Below the pieces are notes generated by a model that was given only the letters and a program-made list of their open reading frames with translations, was not told where the DNA came from and made no database searches. From Endozoicomonas sp965198415 (GTDB lineage Bacteria; Pseudomonadota; Gammaproteobacteria; Pseudomonadales; Endozoicomonadaceae), in assembly GCA_965198415.1 (NCBI GenBank), contig CBDAPN010000031.1, forward strand, positions 62,001-126,000: a DNA stretch of 64,000 nt. Direction: 5' to 3'. A program made the position numbers and the translations under genes. This document shows, piece by piece, positions 33,077-42,325 of the stretch (position 1 is its first letter; each line of letters begins with the position of its first letter).

Positions 33077-36000
33077 ATTTACAATACTCAAACCACTTAG
33101 CCAGTAACGACTGTTCATCACGCTGAAAATCCACTGCCGGATAATTCAAACTGACTCGGCAATATTCTGCATTCAGGTGAAAGTTCAAAAATGGGTATTG
33201 GTGATTCAGCATCAACAATTTTACAGGAGCCCACCCAGCCCCAAGTCTATGACGCGCAGCAAACTCCTCTTCAGGAATATCACAGTACCGGGTAACGACT
33301 GATCCACATTTCGATTCACGGATCGTCCAACCATTTGAAAGGCTCGGAAGATCAGCAACGTCTGACACTGAGTCAGTATCTACTAGCCACTTCGATTTAG
33401 AATCAAGAGAACTATCTACTGTTTCTTCGCCATCATCAGAGCTCCCAACTAACAAGTTACCCTTGAGCAAATCGGTAAAGCAGCATAACTGCTCATAAGC
33501 CTGAGAGAACTCCTGGCTAGACAGCATATCGTACTTATCAGAGAGGACAAATAATGGTAGATCAACCTTCATATGCAAGTAGCAATGACTTTTACCAGCC
33601 TGATCATCAAGAGCCAACTGCACAAGCGGGTAATGCCTGTGATGCTTCGAGACAAAATTAAATGCCCTCTCAACCAGTTGATTACCCTTACGTTTCACGT
33701 CATCCAGAGAAATAAGGGGCGCTTTTAACGTCAAATAGTAAACAGTCCCACTCACCAACCCTGAAAACTCTGAGGAAAAATGCTTCTCCACCTGAACCGG
33801 ATGCCGGGGTATTCCTGAAACCGGAGCAACCCTGTTGTCCAAAAGGTATAACACATGCCTGTTTAACCCTCTGTCTGCTGCAAATACTGTCCCTTTTGTT
33901 ACTTCCACAGCCTTATGGCAAAGAAATTTAATATGCTCTTCCAGGTTGTCGTCAACATGAACAGCTCGCTTCTGGTATAGACCAACAGGTCGACGGGACT
34001 CATCAAAACAGGCTGGATACGGATCCGGTATATCTCTCATTCCGGGACCGGGCTTTCTCAAAAACTGACGCCATTCCAGTGTGCTGCTTTGAAAATCAAT
34101 TGAGGAATCCGACTCAACGGGCTGACAGCGATCCATTTTCTGCTCAACATCGTGCTTGCGCATAACAAAGGAAGCCAGCTGATCTTCATCAAAAGAATTG
34201 GCCAGAAACGGATAGCTAATAGAAAGCTTGCCGGATCCCTTGCTGGCCAGATCATTATTGACCAGCCCAAATAAGCGGTCGATACGTCCAACACGCTGCT
34301 CGTTATCTCCCGGACTCCCTGCCAGACCATAATGATGGACCTTACGACACTGTAAATGCAGATTCACACCTTCCTGAAAGACCGATGTGGCCGTCAATAC
34401 ATTAGGATAAAAAGGGCTATTAAAGCCGAGAATCAAACGTTGTCGATTCTGCACCTCCCCACTGGCGTACAAAGCCGGGTGCTGCAGATTTACCAGCTGT
34501 CGCCAGTCGCTTTGCCAGTCATGGAGTTCCTGTCGTTTAATCTTGGTACATAAAGCCTCAAAGCTTTCCAGTGCATTGATAAAATAGATAAACAGTAACG
34601 ATCTCGGCAGCTTCCACTTCACATAGCGAAGAAAGGTTTGATAGCGTTTCTGAACACTTTTCATTTTTGTCAGACTGTACTTCAGATTGGCTTCAGTAAA
34701 CCAGCAGTACAGCTCTACCATGACCGGGCTGGCATACAAAAAACCGGTTCTGATATAAGTGGCAAAGTTCTCCAATATACCCGGTTCTTCACTCCATTTT
34801 TGAATCATGGCCTTTTGTTCATCATTGAGATAATCAAAGATCAGGCTCCAGGCCGTAGGCAACTCACGGTCAAACTGTCTTCGGGAGCGATTGTCATATT
34901 CGCTGTGCTCAACCCGTAGGGTCAGCTGATCAAACACACCCAGCCGCTGATCTTTTGCGGCATTGAGATAATTTTCACGGACATCCCGTGTAGCGGCTGG
35001 ATAATAATAGTTGTAACCTCGGGTTTTATAGTCACTTGCAGGTTCCAGAAAAAGTGCAAACAAACTTTCCGGTTTCGTGAATCGTAATCGCACATTCGAG
35101 CAATCCGTACTGCCGCCCCTGCCCTTTTTCACCACAAACAGATTGGAAACCAGTGACCCGATATTGGAATCCTCAGAATCATCAACATCCATATCGTCGG
35201 CAGATTCATCAATATCGTCTGTACCCGTATCTGCTGAAAAACTCTCCACCAGCTGATTAAATCCTTCACGGCTCCATTTCTTTTTCTTCCAGGATTTTGC
35301 CTCAGGGCTATTAAAATCGACTCCCCAGGCTTTCAGTATCCGCTCAATAAACAGATCGTCATACGCACGATTTACCCGTTGGGTAAGCTCCCGCACAGAC
35401 GGAATTCGTCGGACAAATATCAGGTGTTTATCTTCGTGGAGATCGCGCCGTCCCTGAAAAAGTCGATCTGGCAGCATTTCCTTAACCAGTTTGCTGTACT
35501 TGGGGTGTTCAGGAAATTTGGAAAATTGCTGATAATACTGTCCGGTCAACTGTTTTAGAATTTCGGTGTCCGGTGCAGTGCGAAATGCCGTTTTCACATT
35601 ATCAGTTTCAGCCGCTTCATCGAACTCTACAGCCTGTTCCTGCAGTGTTAACTGCTCAGCCCCAACCGACTCAAAGCCTTCAAGAAAACCGTATAAAAAA
35701 CGTTTGCCGTTTGTCGCCTGCTCAACCTCAGTCACCAGTTTCTTCTGATATAGAGCAAAAAACAGCTCGGCTCCCGGGTTATTCTCAAAGTTCGCCTCTG
35801 TAGCTACCTCATACCGGTAATCGTGTTTGGTATGGAAGTCATCCTTCCCCTTCATCTGCCGAAGACGGCGTAATCCGTATCGCTCCAGCAACACTTTCGT
35901 ATCTGTTGCCTGATCCAGCATGTCATTAACAAAGTAACTTAATATATTCGCTACATCCTGCGTCCCTGAATGGCTTGGGGTGGCTGTCATTAATAATGTT

Positions 36001-36701
36001 TTTCGAGCCAGTTTATCCGTTTCGCCAAAAAATGCCTGGGCCGCACTGGCTCGTTGGGTTCCACCTTTAACATTACGAAAGTAATGCGCCTCATCAATAA
36101 TCAGCAGGTCAAACCCTTTTTCCCCCAACACTTCCTTGATTTCTTTATGCAAATTGCCTGCAACGACTTTAGCGCGTTGTGCCTTGTCACCGGACTTCTG
36201 GTCACGGGGAAGCAAACCACTCAACGAGTGTATGGTGGTAAAATAAAAATTGCAGCCGCCTTTTTTCAGATCCTCAACCAGCTCAGGAAGACGGTTACAC
36301 AACCTTGATTCATGTACTGGGCCACCGTCCGCTGCATTGCGAACCAGGTGATCTGTTTTTTTATAGTGCCCATGAACAAAGGTATGGTACTCCCCCTGCC
36401 AGTGGGCGCAGATATCACGATTCGGTGCCATTACTAAAATCCTGGCGTCTGGCTTCATTTTCCATAACAAACAGGCAACAGCGATGGCCTGAAATGTTTT
36501 ACCCATCCCCACTTCATCAGCAAGAATGGCAACATTGTGCAAGGCAAGGGTATTCCATAAATGAGCAGAACCCTCGGCCTGCTTTGCCGCCATGGATCGG
36601 TTATTGGTTGGGTCATACTGCCACTCAATATTATCCTGCTCAAAGCTCATCAACTCTGAAACTTCAGCAGGCGTGATGGCACCCCATGGCCTATCATGCA
36701 T
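33075..36701 (-). CDS. SNF2-type helicase of a candidate defence operon
   Basis: 1208 residues from ATG 36701 (GTG 36707 possible). The start overlaps the PLD stop by 8 bases. Motif I is ADEVGMGKTF (about 61-70), motif II IIDEAHYF (about 201-208), motif III LLMTATPSHSG, and motifs V/VI GDNEQRVGRIDRLFG, so this is a full Swi2/Snf2 ATPase with a long insertion (residues about 420-520, acidic DDIDESADDMDVDD) and an uncharacterised C-terminal domain. These motors move along double-stranded DNA. In defence systems such as DISARM (DrmD) they partner a PLD nuclease. The stop codon lies in the transposon end, so the native C-terminus may be missing. Confidence 0.85.
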   Translation of the reverse strand: MHDRPWGAITPAEVSELMSFEQDNIEWQYDPTNNRSMAAKQAEGSAHLWNTLALHNVAILADEVGMGKTFQAIAVACLLWKMKPDARILVMAPNRDICAHWQGEYHTFVHGHYKKTDHLVRNAADGGPVHESRLCNRLPELVEDLKKGGCNFYFTTIHSLSGLLPRDQKSGDKAQRAKVVAGNLHKEIKEVLGEKGFDLLIIDEAHYFRNVKGGTQRASAAQAFFGETDKLARKTLLMTATPSHSGTQDVANILSYFVNDMLDQATDTKVLLERYGLRRLRQMKGKDDFHTKHDYRYEVATEANFENNPGAELFFALYQKKLVTEVEQATNGKRFLYGFLEGFESVGAEQLTLQEQAVEFDEAAETDNVKTAFRTAPDTEILKQLTGQYYQQFSKFPEHPKYSKLVKEMLPDRLFQGRRDLHEDKHLIFVRRIPSVRELTQRVNRAYDDLFIERILKAWGVDFNSPEAKSWKKKKWSREGFNQLVESFSADTGTDDIDESADDMDVDDSEDSNIGSLVSNLFVVKKGRGGSTDCSNVRLRFTKPESLFALFLEPASDYKTRGYNYYYPAATRDVRENYLNAAKDQRLGVFDQLTLRVEHSEYDNRSRRQFDRELPTAWSLIFDYLNDEQKAMIQKWSEEPGILENFATYIRTGFLYASPVMVELYCWFTEANLKYSLTKMKSVQKRYQTFLRYVKWKLPRSLLFIYFINALESFEALCTKIKRQELHDWQSDWRQLVNLQHPALYASGEVQNRQRLILGFNSPFYPNVLTATSVFQEGVNLHLQCRKVHHYGLAGSPGDNEQRVGRIDRLFGLVNNDLASKGSGKLSISYPFLANSFDEDQLASFVMRKHDVEQKMDRCQPVESDSSIDFQSSTLEWRQFLRKPGPGMRDIPDPYPACFDESRRPVGLYQKRAVHVDDNLEEHIKFLCHKAVEVTKGTVFAADRGLNRHVLYLLDNRVAPVSGIPRHPVQVEKHFSSEFSGLVSGTVYYLTLKAPLISLDDVKRKGNQLVERAFNFVSKHHRHYPLVQLALDDQAGKSHCYLHMKVDLPLFVLSDKYDMLSSQEFSQAYEQLCCFTDLLKGNLLVGSSDDGEETVDSSLDSKSKWLVDTDSVSDVADLPSLSNGWTIRESKCGSVVTRYCDIPEEEFAARHRLGAGWAPVKLLMLNHQYPFLNFHLNAEYCRVSLNYPAVDFQRDEQSLLAKWFEYCK

Positions 36702-38607
36702 AACCACACCCCACCCTTATCAAGTTAAGGTACGCTTTTGACTCGGATTTAAGTTTGGGGATTTTAGGCTCAGCTATGGTCAGACTTCCCCATTTATGGG
36801 CCGGAGGTTTCGGTGGTATTTTTTTGCCTTTAGGTCGAATATCTGAGTATCTGCGTTTCGCCAGTGCAACCAGCTGATTATATTCCTGTGCCAGAAACCA
36901 GTTGAATATATCCTGACCATCATTCAGTTTTGCATCGATCTTGTCTCGCATTTCACTCAAACAGCCCGGATAGACAAACACCACTTTTTCCAGTGCATCC
37001 AATTTTTTGATGCCGCTGAGACGACTCCTGTAGGCTTCCATAGCCTGAAACAGTCGAAAATAGCTGGTACTGGCTGATGGCGCTTTCCCGACTTCCACAG
37101 AGAAGTCGTCCTCAGCAAATAACTCTTGATCCCGATTGATCTCACTGCGCACAACGGTACCCACTTCATTATCCTGCGGCAACTGCATGGCTAGTGCATC
37201 AAACAGCTCCCCCAGAGATTCATAAGTTTGTACCCGTCGGTAATCCACTTCACGCTCAAGGATAAAGCCCCGGGCAACCTCTTTGTTGTCTTGATAAACA
37301 ATGTAGTTATGCTGATTGAGCAACTCTTCTACGCAATCCGGCATAATCGGGTCAATCCCCAGACGGGCTCCGCTGCGTCTTCCGTTAATGGTGAACTCAT
37401 CAACATCCGGAAGCTTTAATCGGTATTCCTTTCCAATGCCATTGCTCAACCATTTGCCTTCAATGGTGTATTTCTGATCTTTCCAGGCAAAGCTTACAGT
37501 CAGCGTAAACGGTAAGTCTTCCGCCTCTTCCAAAACTAACGCTTCCTGTTCCAGCAATTCTTCTGATGCAAAATCGTCAGATTGAAGGTTCAGCACCTTA
37601 CCTAAAGCACCATCAATAGAGCTGTTATTCTGATAGATGAACCCTGCTTCGACATTGTTGTCTTCCAGCCAGTTAAAATCGCTATCCAGATTGACGTTTG
37701 CCCCTGGCCCGGTAAAGTTCCATGAGCCTATGGCAAGACTGCTGGCTGTTTTCCAGATTTTGGCATGACACAATTCAGATTGTTCGTGCTGCTCCAGCGC
37801 ACTGCCATAAAAGGAGACATCACCACTGTCTATTTTGGCCTGAAGCGTCTTGCTCCATTGTGTTCGAATATACTTGCCCAGCACCCGGTCGGGCGTAATG
37901 AGCAGCTTTAAATCAGGCAAGTCCATATACACTTTGATATTCTCAATTAATCCTGAAAGATCGTTAGCCGGAAAATAAGGTGACCACACAGCGAGATAGT
38001 CATCCTCATCATTCAATAAAGCGTCGAGAAACAGCTCATCCTGAAAACTATGAACAAAGCGCCAGGAATCGTCTTTACCCCAGAAGTTTTTCCCCAATAC
38101 CAGCCTTCTTTCACCAATGAACTCCTTAAAAAATGTGCGAACCTGCTTTAACTGTTCCGACGAAGCGATCCGATGAAACGCAAACACCTCCTGATTTCTA
38201 CTCCAGCCACTGATTGTCAGATTGGCGCTGCCAGCCCCAATGACTGCCTGTCCCTCGGTATTCTCCAGATAGATGACTTTCGGGTGGAACAGGGAATCCC
38301 TGCCAAACCCCGGCATAGTCGCTGGCGTCAGTGAATAGACATCAATAGCCGTTCGCTTATTATCAAGCCCACGGAGCATGCGACGATCGCAGAAAATCCT
38401 TAGGTCTATCTTCTGTTCCGTCAGTTCCTTTTGCAAAGCCTCATAATCCAGCCTCGTTTTGGGCACATCCATTAACAAAGTTGCTGGCAAAATAAAGGTT
38501 TCAAAAAACTCAATGGCACAATTGAAACTGGTAAACCACGCACGTCTGATCTTCCCACCCTGCGTCAAAGCCGCTATCTGTTTTTTATACTCTACTAACA
38601 GCTTCAT
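36694..38607 (-). CDS. Phospholipase D-like nuclease with two HKD motifs
   Basis: 637 residues from ATG 38607, preceded by GGGGGGA. An ATG at 38673 is an alternative. The first PLD motif is FHPKVIYL (H108, K110) with GSANLTISGW and E140. The second is LCHAKIWK (H281, K283) with GSWNFTGPG and the acidic E320. Together they make one active site, as in single-chain PLD nucleases. The C-terminal 300 residues have no known motif. The gene is coupled to the helicase, suggesting a helicase-nuclease complex against foreign DNA. It is longer than DrmC of DISARM, and no methylase or DUF1998 gene is present. Confidence 0.85.
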   Translation of the reverse strand: MKLLVEYKKQIAALTQGGKIRRAWFTSFNCAIEFFETFILPATLLMDVPKTRLDYEALQKELTEQKIDLRIFCDRRMLRGLDNKRTAIDVYSLTPATMPGFGRDSLFHPKVIYLENTEGQAVIGAGSANLTISGWSRNQEVFAFHRIASSEQLKQVRTFFKEFIGERRLVLGKNFWGKDDSWRFVHSFQDELFLDALLNDEDDYLAVWSPYFPANDLSGLIENIKVYMDLPDLKLLITPDRVLGKYIRTQWSKTLQAKIDSGDVSFYGSALEQHEQSELCHAKIWKTASSLAIGSWNFTGPGANVNLDSDFNWLEDNNVEAGFIYQNNSSIDGALGKVLNLQSDDFASEELLEQEALVLEEAEDLPFTLTVSFAWKDQKYTIEGKWLSNGIGKEYRLKLPDVDEFTINGRRSGARLGIDPIMPDCVEELLNQHNYIVYQDNKEVARGFILEREVDYRRVQTYESLGELFDALAMQLPQDNEVGTVVRSEINRDQELFAEDDFSVEVGKAPSASTSYFRLFQAMEAYRSRLSGIKKLDALEKVVFVYPGCLSEMRDKIDAKLNDGQDIFNWFLAQEYNQLVALAKRRYSDIRPKGKKIPPKPPAHKWGSLTIAEPKIPKLKSESKAYLNLIRVGCGYA

Positions 38608-38727
38608 GCAGCATCCCCCCGAAAACCTGACACCAAGTTGGCAAATTGGGGAATGTAGTAATGATGCTTCCAACTACCGGGCAGAAAGTCCTCAGGCTTT
38701 TTTTGTTTTACCTGAACCTGTAATAAA

Positions 38728-40056
38728 TCATTTTCGTCTAATCTCACCCAAGGGGGATTGCCCGCGCTGATTCATTATCGCCTGATGGTATTTCAACAAA
38801 TGACGAACTTGTGATTCGAAGTTCACACAACGCTGCAACGCCAGTAATTCCCTAAGCCTGTGTCTTGCCGTCACCCCCAGGGGATCATTCAGTCGATCAT
38901 CATTTGCCAACTGCTCAGCTTGAGTAGGCAAACTTGCTACGTACCGACCACAAGACTTCCAATGATTTTTCAGGCTGGCAAAGCTTTGTGATTTTTCAGT
39001 AAGCATTAGTGTAAAGAGCAGATCCACATCGGCAAGAAAGGGCTCCACGATTTCGATGCATCGGAATTTTTCCAATTCCGAATCATCTTTAGGTAAACGA
39101 CGCTTCGCTTCAGCAAAAATCTTTTTTACCGACGTAGCACCATAACTGCCCTCCTTCAGAAGATCATCCAGCGTACCCAGTAGAACCCCAGCAGCGCCTT
39201 TATCCAACTCACTCACACCCAACCAGAAAGCACGGGATGATTTCCCTACATGGGCAGCACTAAAAAAACTCTCTATATAGGATTGCTTTATTTCTACAGG
39301 TATTTTACTGAAAGCAATTTCAGGAATCTTGCTACTGGCTTCCAGCAATTGCTTCAAATGGCTCAGTAGCTGTTGTTGCAGTTCAGACAAAGTTGTATGA
39401 CTTGTAATAAACTCATCCACCTGACTCCAATGTTGACCGGTATCAACAACATCATACGTATAACTCTTATCGAAAAATCCCATCTCGATCATCGGTGTCT
39501 TATAACGACCACTCACGCCTAAGCTCAGTTGCCGGACCAATACCTGATATTTAGGCTGCAAACTAAATCCAAGCTGAGGATTTTCATTACTGGCTGCCCA
39601 GCGCTGCCTCCCCTTGGTGATTCCTAATACACCACTGGTATCTGGCCCTTTGTCACCATCTGTAGCCTCCAGCATGGAATACGTGTAGAGATTCTCCAGA
39701 TAAATCAGGCACGCCTGCTTAAACTCCAAGGATTTTCTCCCTCCCAACTCCCTGGCCAGTGCAGAACTCAGTACAACAGAATCATCAGCAGTCAAATGAC
39801 GAATAACATTGTGATGAAACAAATTCAGGGTGTAATTTCTGACATCATTGGCAATCGAACTGACCCGATTTTTGAAAATCGCCTGCCCATATCGAGACCA
39901 GATGACCAGCAATCCTAATGGGTCAATATTGAGTTCACTGCTGATAGAGTCATCATACTCCGTAAGGAATTGTCGTAAAAACACAAAATCCTCCTGCTTC
40001 CATACTCTGGATAATGGGATAAAAAGGCTACTATAACGAAAATAAGGACAGGTCAA
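38728..40056 (-). CDS. Unknown protein, first gene of the SNF2/PLD operon
   Basis: 442 residues, no recognised domain. The composition is that of a soluble, largely helical protein (SELQQQLLSHLKQLLEASSK, SVKKIFAEAKRRLPKDDSE). The only start at the 5' end is a TTG at 40056, three bases from the transposon end at 40059, so the true start and promoter may have been removed. A 120-base gap separates it from the PLD gene. Given its place it could be the target-recognition or regulatory part of the system. I do not assign a function. Confidence 0.6.
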   Translation of the reverse strand: MTCPYFRYSSLFIPLSRVWKQEDFVFLRQFLTEYDDSISSELNIDPLGLLVIWSRYGQAIFKNRVSSIANDVRNYTLNLFHHNVIRHLTADDSVVLSSALARELGGRKSLEFKQACLIYLENLYTYSMLEATDGDKGPDTSGVLGITKGRQRWAASNENPQLGFSLQPKYQVLVRQLSLGVSGRYKTPMIEMGFFDKSYTYDVVDTGQHWSQVDEFITSHTTLSELQQQLLSHLKQLLEASSKIPEIAFSKIPVEIKQSYIESFFSAAHVGKSSRAFWLGVSELDKGAAGVLLGTLDDLLKEGSYGATSVKKIFAEAKRRLPKDDSELEKFRCIEIVEPFLADVDLLFTLMLTEKSQSFASLKNHWKSCGRYVASLPTQAEQLANDDRLNDPLGVTARHRLRELLALQRCVNFESQVRHLLKYHQAIMNQRGQSPLGEIRRK

Positions 40057-40058
40057 AC

Positions 40059-40118
40059 TGTTCTGGTCAAGTAAAACTGGACACTAAAATTTGAGAATTT
40101 ACGCGATGAATCTATACA
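40059..40118 (+). repeat. 60-base transposon end, identical and inverted to 8780-8839
   Basis: Exact reverse complement of 8780-8839, starting TGTTCTGGTCAAGTAAAACT. After 40118 similarity continues for a few bases (ATGGC) and then changes to the IS4-like transposase remnant, so this copy was itself interrupted. It forms the 5' border of the SNF2/PLD operon. Confidence 0.7.
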
Positions 40119-40132
40119 TCAATGGCACTGAC

Positions 40133-40735
40133 TTAAGCCTTCAATCCCTGGTATTCATTGAGTCTGCGCGCTTGTGCTCTTGAGTGCTGGAGCCGTTTGT
40201 AAGGCTTTGGTCGTCTTTTGACCGCTCGTGGCTCGTGCCGGCCCGGACGATTTCCTACTTTGTGCTCTCCTGTGATCAATACCATATATTCAACCAGCCT
40301 CTGCAACAGGCAAACATCTGACTGAAGCAACAGCACATGAAACTCCTGAAGGCATTCTTGTGCAGCTTTGAAACTGATCTCCCGGGGCTTGTTTTTTAGC
40401 CGTACCGCCGACCGTGCCATAAGTGCCCGTATCAGGTTATAAACCACCGGGTGAACGTCTATTTCTTTCCTGACCATTTTCGGTGTTTTGCATCGCAGTA
40501 TATCCATATGCATCAGGCTTTTGATCGCCCGAAAGTCGAGTTCTACATGCCAACGCTCTTGGTACAGAGCGATAATTTCGTTTTTTGGATACTGTTCAGG
40601 ATTTAAAAGGGTTGTCACGATTGTGCGCTTTTTTATTCTTGATCACTCTGATGGTCAGTTCATCGGGTATCCATTGATTGTAGAAATCCCGACTCATCTA
40701 CTTGTAGTACTTTCTGTGCTGTCTTATTGAGGTTG
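40133..40735 (-). pseudogene. IS4-type transposase, C-terminal remnant
   Basis: A frame of 161 codons reads MTTLLNPEQYPKNEIIALYQ and ERWHVELDFRAIKSLMHMD, the Y-x-R-x-E signature of an IS4-type core, then VRKEIDVHPVVYNLIRALMA. Upstream pieces (FYNQWIPDELTIRVIK) are in another frame. The N-terminal catalytic half is gone. Different family branch from the intact element at 7601. Confidence 0.65.
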
Positions 40736-40776
40736 ACCACAGCCAATATATATTCTTGAAACAATAAATTCGATTA

Positions 40777-41298
40777 TCATGCCAGTAACTTATAGTATAT
40801 TGCTGTGCCAACGTAGTTTTCATCAGAACCTAGTGCAAATTTCGGAACAATGCCGACACGCTCAAACCCAATTTTCGAGTACAATTTTTCTGAAATATCT
40901 CCTTCCCTAGTGTCCAGAACCAACAGCTTCAAACCTAGCTTATTTGATAAACCCTCCAGTTCTTCCATTAGCATGCTTCCAAGACCTTTAGACCTGAATT
41001 TACTACTCACCATTAGCTTCTGAACTTCTCCCCTATGTTTGCCATTCTGCTTTTTTGTCAAGCCTATCTGTACGCTTCCAATTACTTCATCATCGAGGCT
41101 GGCAACAATAAGGTGTTGCTCACCTGTTTCTAACATAGAGTTGACTTCTTCCCAATAGATCTGAGCTTCATGCCTGCTAATTGGTAAAACAAAACCAATG
41201 GATGCTCCACCATTCACACAGTCAATTAGTAAATTTTCAAGCCCTTTCTTATATGGCTTTGAGGAGTTTAAAGTGGTAAGTTTTATTTTATTTAACAT
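40777..41298 (-). CDS. GNAT-family N-acetyltransferase
   Basis: 173 residues. The acetyl-CoA loop is seen in VQKLMVSSKFRSKGLGSMLM (Q/R-x-x-G-x-G/A form RSKGLG) and the last strands in SEKLYSKIGFERVGIVPKFA ... GTAIYYKLL. The pattern is close to small-molecule GNATs of the phosphinothricin/streptothricin acetyltransferase kind, so resistance or detoxification is possible. The substrate is unproven. Stands alone, AT-rich, between IS remnants and a decayed CdaR fragment. Confidence 0.8.
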   Translation of the reverse strand: MLNKIKLTTLNSSKPYKKGLENLLIDCVNGGASIGFVLPISRHEAQIYWEEVNSMLETGEQHLIVASLDDEVIGSVQIGLTKKQNGKHRGEVQKLMVSSKFRSKGLGSMLMEELEGLSNKLGLKLLVLDTREGDISEKLYSKIGFERVGIVPKFALGSDENYVGTAIYYKLLA

Positions 41299-41454
41299 AT
41301 CAATAGTTTCATCCAGCTTTTTAAAGTAACGTTTTTAATAAAGTTTTCTCAACCTTACATCATTCGCCGCCCTGAGTTAAAGAAATGGGGTGTGGCAATT
41401 GTTCCGGAACCGGTAAATTGTTGATTGCCGCTCCCCTTAGAGACCTCCGGCTAC

Positions 41455-41605
41455 CCGATTAATCTGATGGCCTGGGGGGCATCAACGTCAAAAGCCCGGC
41501 CTGACTCGAGCACTTTCAGGGCACCAGCATGTACCTGATGTTTACGCTCAGGATAACTGGTGCCGATAATAATGCCTGCCCGATCAATAACATTGATATT
41601 ATGCG
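41455..41605 (-). pseudogene. CdaR-like sugar-diacid sensor fragment
   Basis: Minus-strand codons read HNINVIDRAGIIIGTSYPER and HAGALKVLESGRAFDVDAP, closely like the N-terminal diacid-recognition domain of CdaR-type regulators. It has no start and no downstream effector domain. Beyond 41455 the frame stops. A remnant next to a carboxylate-sensing two-component pair may reflect an older carboxylate-use locus. Confidence 0.5.
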
Positions 41606-41631
41606 GGATGAATTACTAATATGGGATCAGA

Positions 41632-42318
41632 CTAACCCCTCGAAAGAAGATACCTCCGCTCAGGCCGACCCACAGATCCATACAAAATTTCCGCTTTCAG
41701 CTGCTGTTCGCTGGTAAGGTATTCCAGATATCGTCTTGCCGTCGTGCGACTGACCCCGATGGTTTGGCCCACTTCTTCGGCACTGTACGACGAACCACTG
41801 TTTGCAAAAACATTGCGAACCTTGTCCAGAGTCAGCGCATCTACGCCTTTGGGTAGACGACTAACTGACTCCTGAGAAAGCGACACCGTTGAAGCGTACA
41901 GCAGACGATCCACGTCTTTTTGCGCCACCTTTTCCAATGTTGATAAACGTTCGGTATGAGTTTTGTATTTCTGAAGCGATGCCTGCAATCGCTCAAACAC
42001 CAGCGGCTTTAGTATGTAATCAAAAATGCCTCCGTGAAGTGCTTCCTTCAGCGTGTCCACTTCCTGGGCAGCGGTCACCAGAATCACATCCGTGGCCCGA
42101 TTATTGGTTCGTAACCAGCGCAATAACTCAAGCCCAGTCCCCGTTGGAAACTGGATATCGAGCATCAACAAATCCGGAGATAGCACCTCGACCATATCCT
42201 GGGCATCAATCAGACTATGGGCAATTCCAACGGCCTCAAAACCGTCAATCCGTTCAATGAAACGCCGCTGGATTTCTGCGATCTGATGATCGTCTTCCGC
42301 TATAACGACTCGAATCAT
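41632..42318 (-). CDS. CitB/DcuR-type response regulator
   Basis: 228 residues. Receiver domain with the acidic pocket AEDD, phospho-acceptor Asp54 (LLMLDIQF), Thr82 and Lys104 (YILKPL). A linker leads to a helix-turn-helix (SAEEVGQTIGVSRTTARRYL) of the kind in DcuR, CitB and DctR. It lies 7 bases behind the sensor kinase gene, in the same operon. It most likely activates the divergent tctCBA operon in response to an external carboxylate. Confidence 0.9.
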   Translation of the reverse strand: MIRVVIAEDDHQIAEIQRRFIERIDGFEAVGIAHSLIDAQDMVEVLSPDLLMLDIQFPTGTGLELLRWLRTNNRATDVILVTAAQEVDTLKEALHGGIFDYILKPLVFERLQASLQKYKTHTERLSTLEKVAQKDVDRLLYASTVSLSQESVSRLPKGVDALTLDKVRNVFANSGSSYSAEEVGQTIGVSRTTARRYLEYLTSEQQLKAEILYGSVGRPERRYLLSRG

Positions 42319-42325
42319 TGCCTGT

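Noticed and set aside
36694..40056. Calling the SNF2/PLD operon DISARM
   Set aside because: No DrmA-type helicase, no DUF1998 protein and no methylase are present, and the PLD protein is much longer than DrmC.
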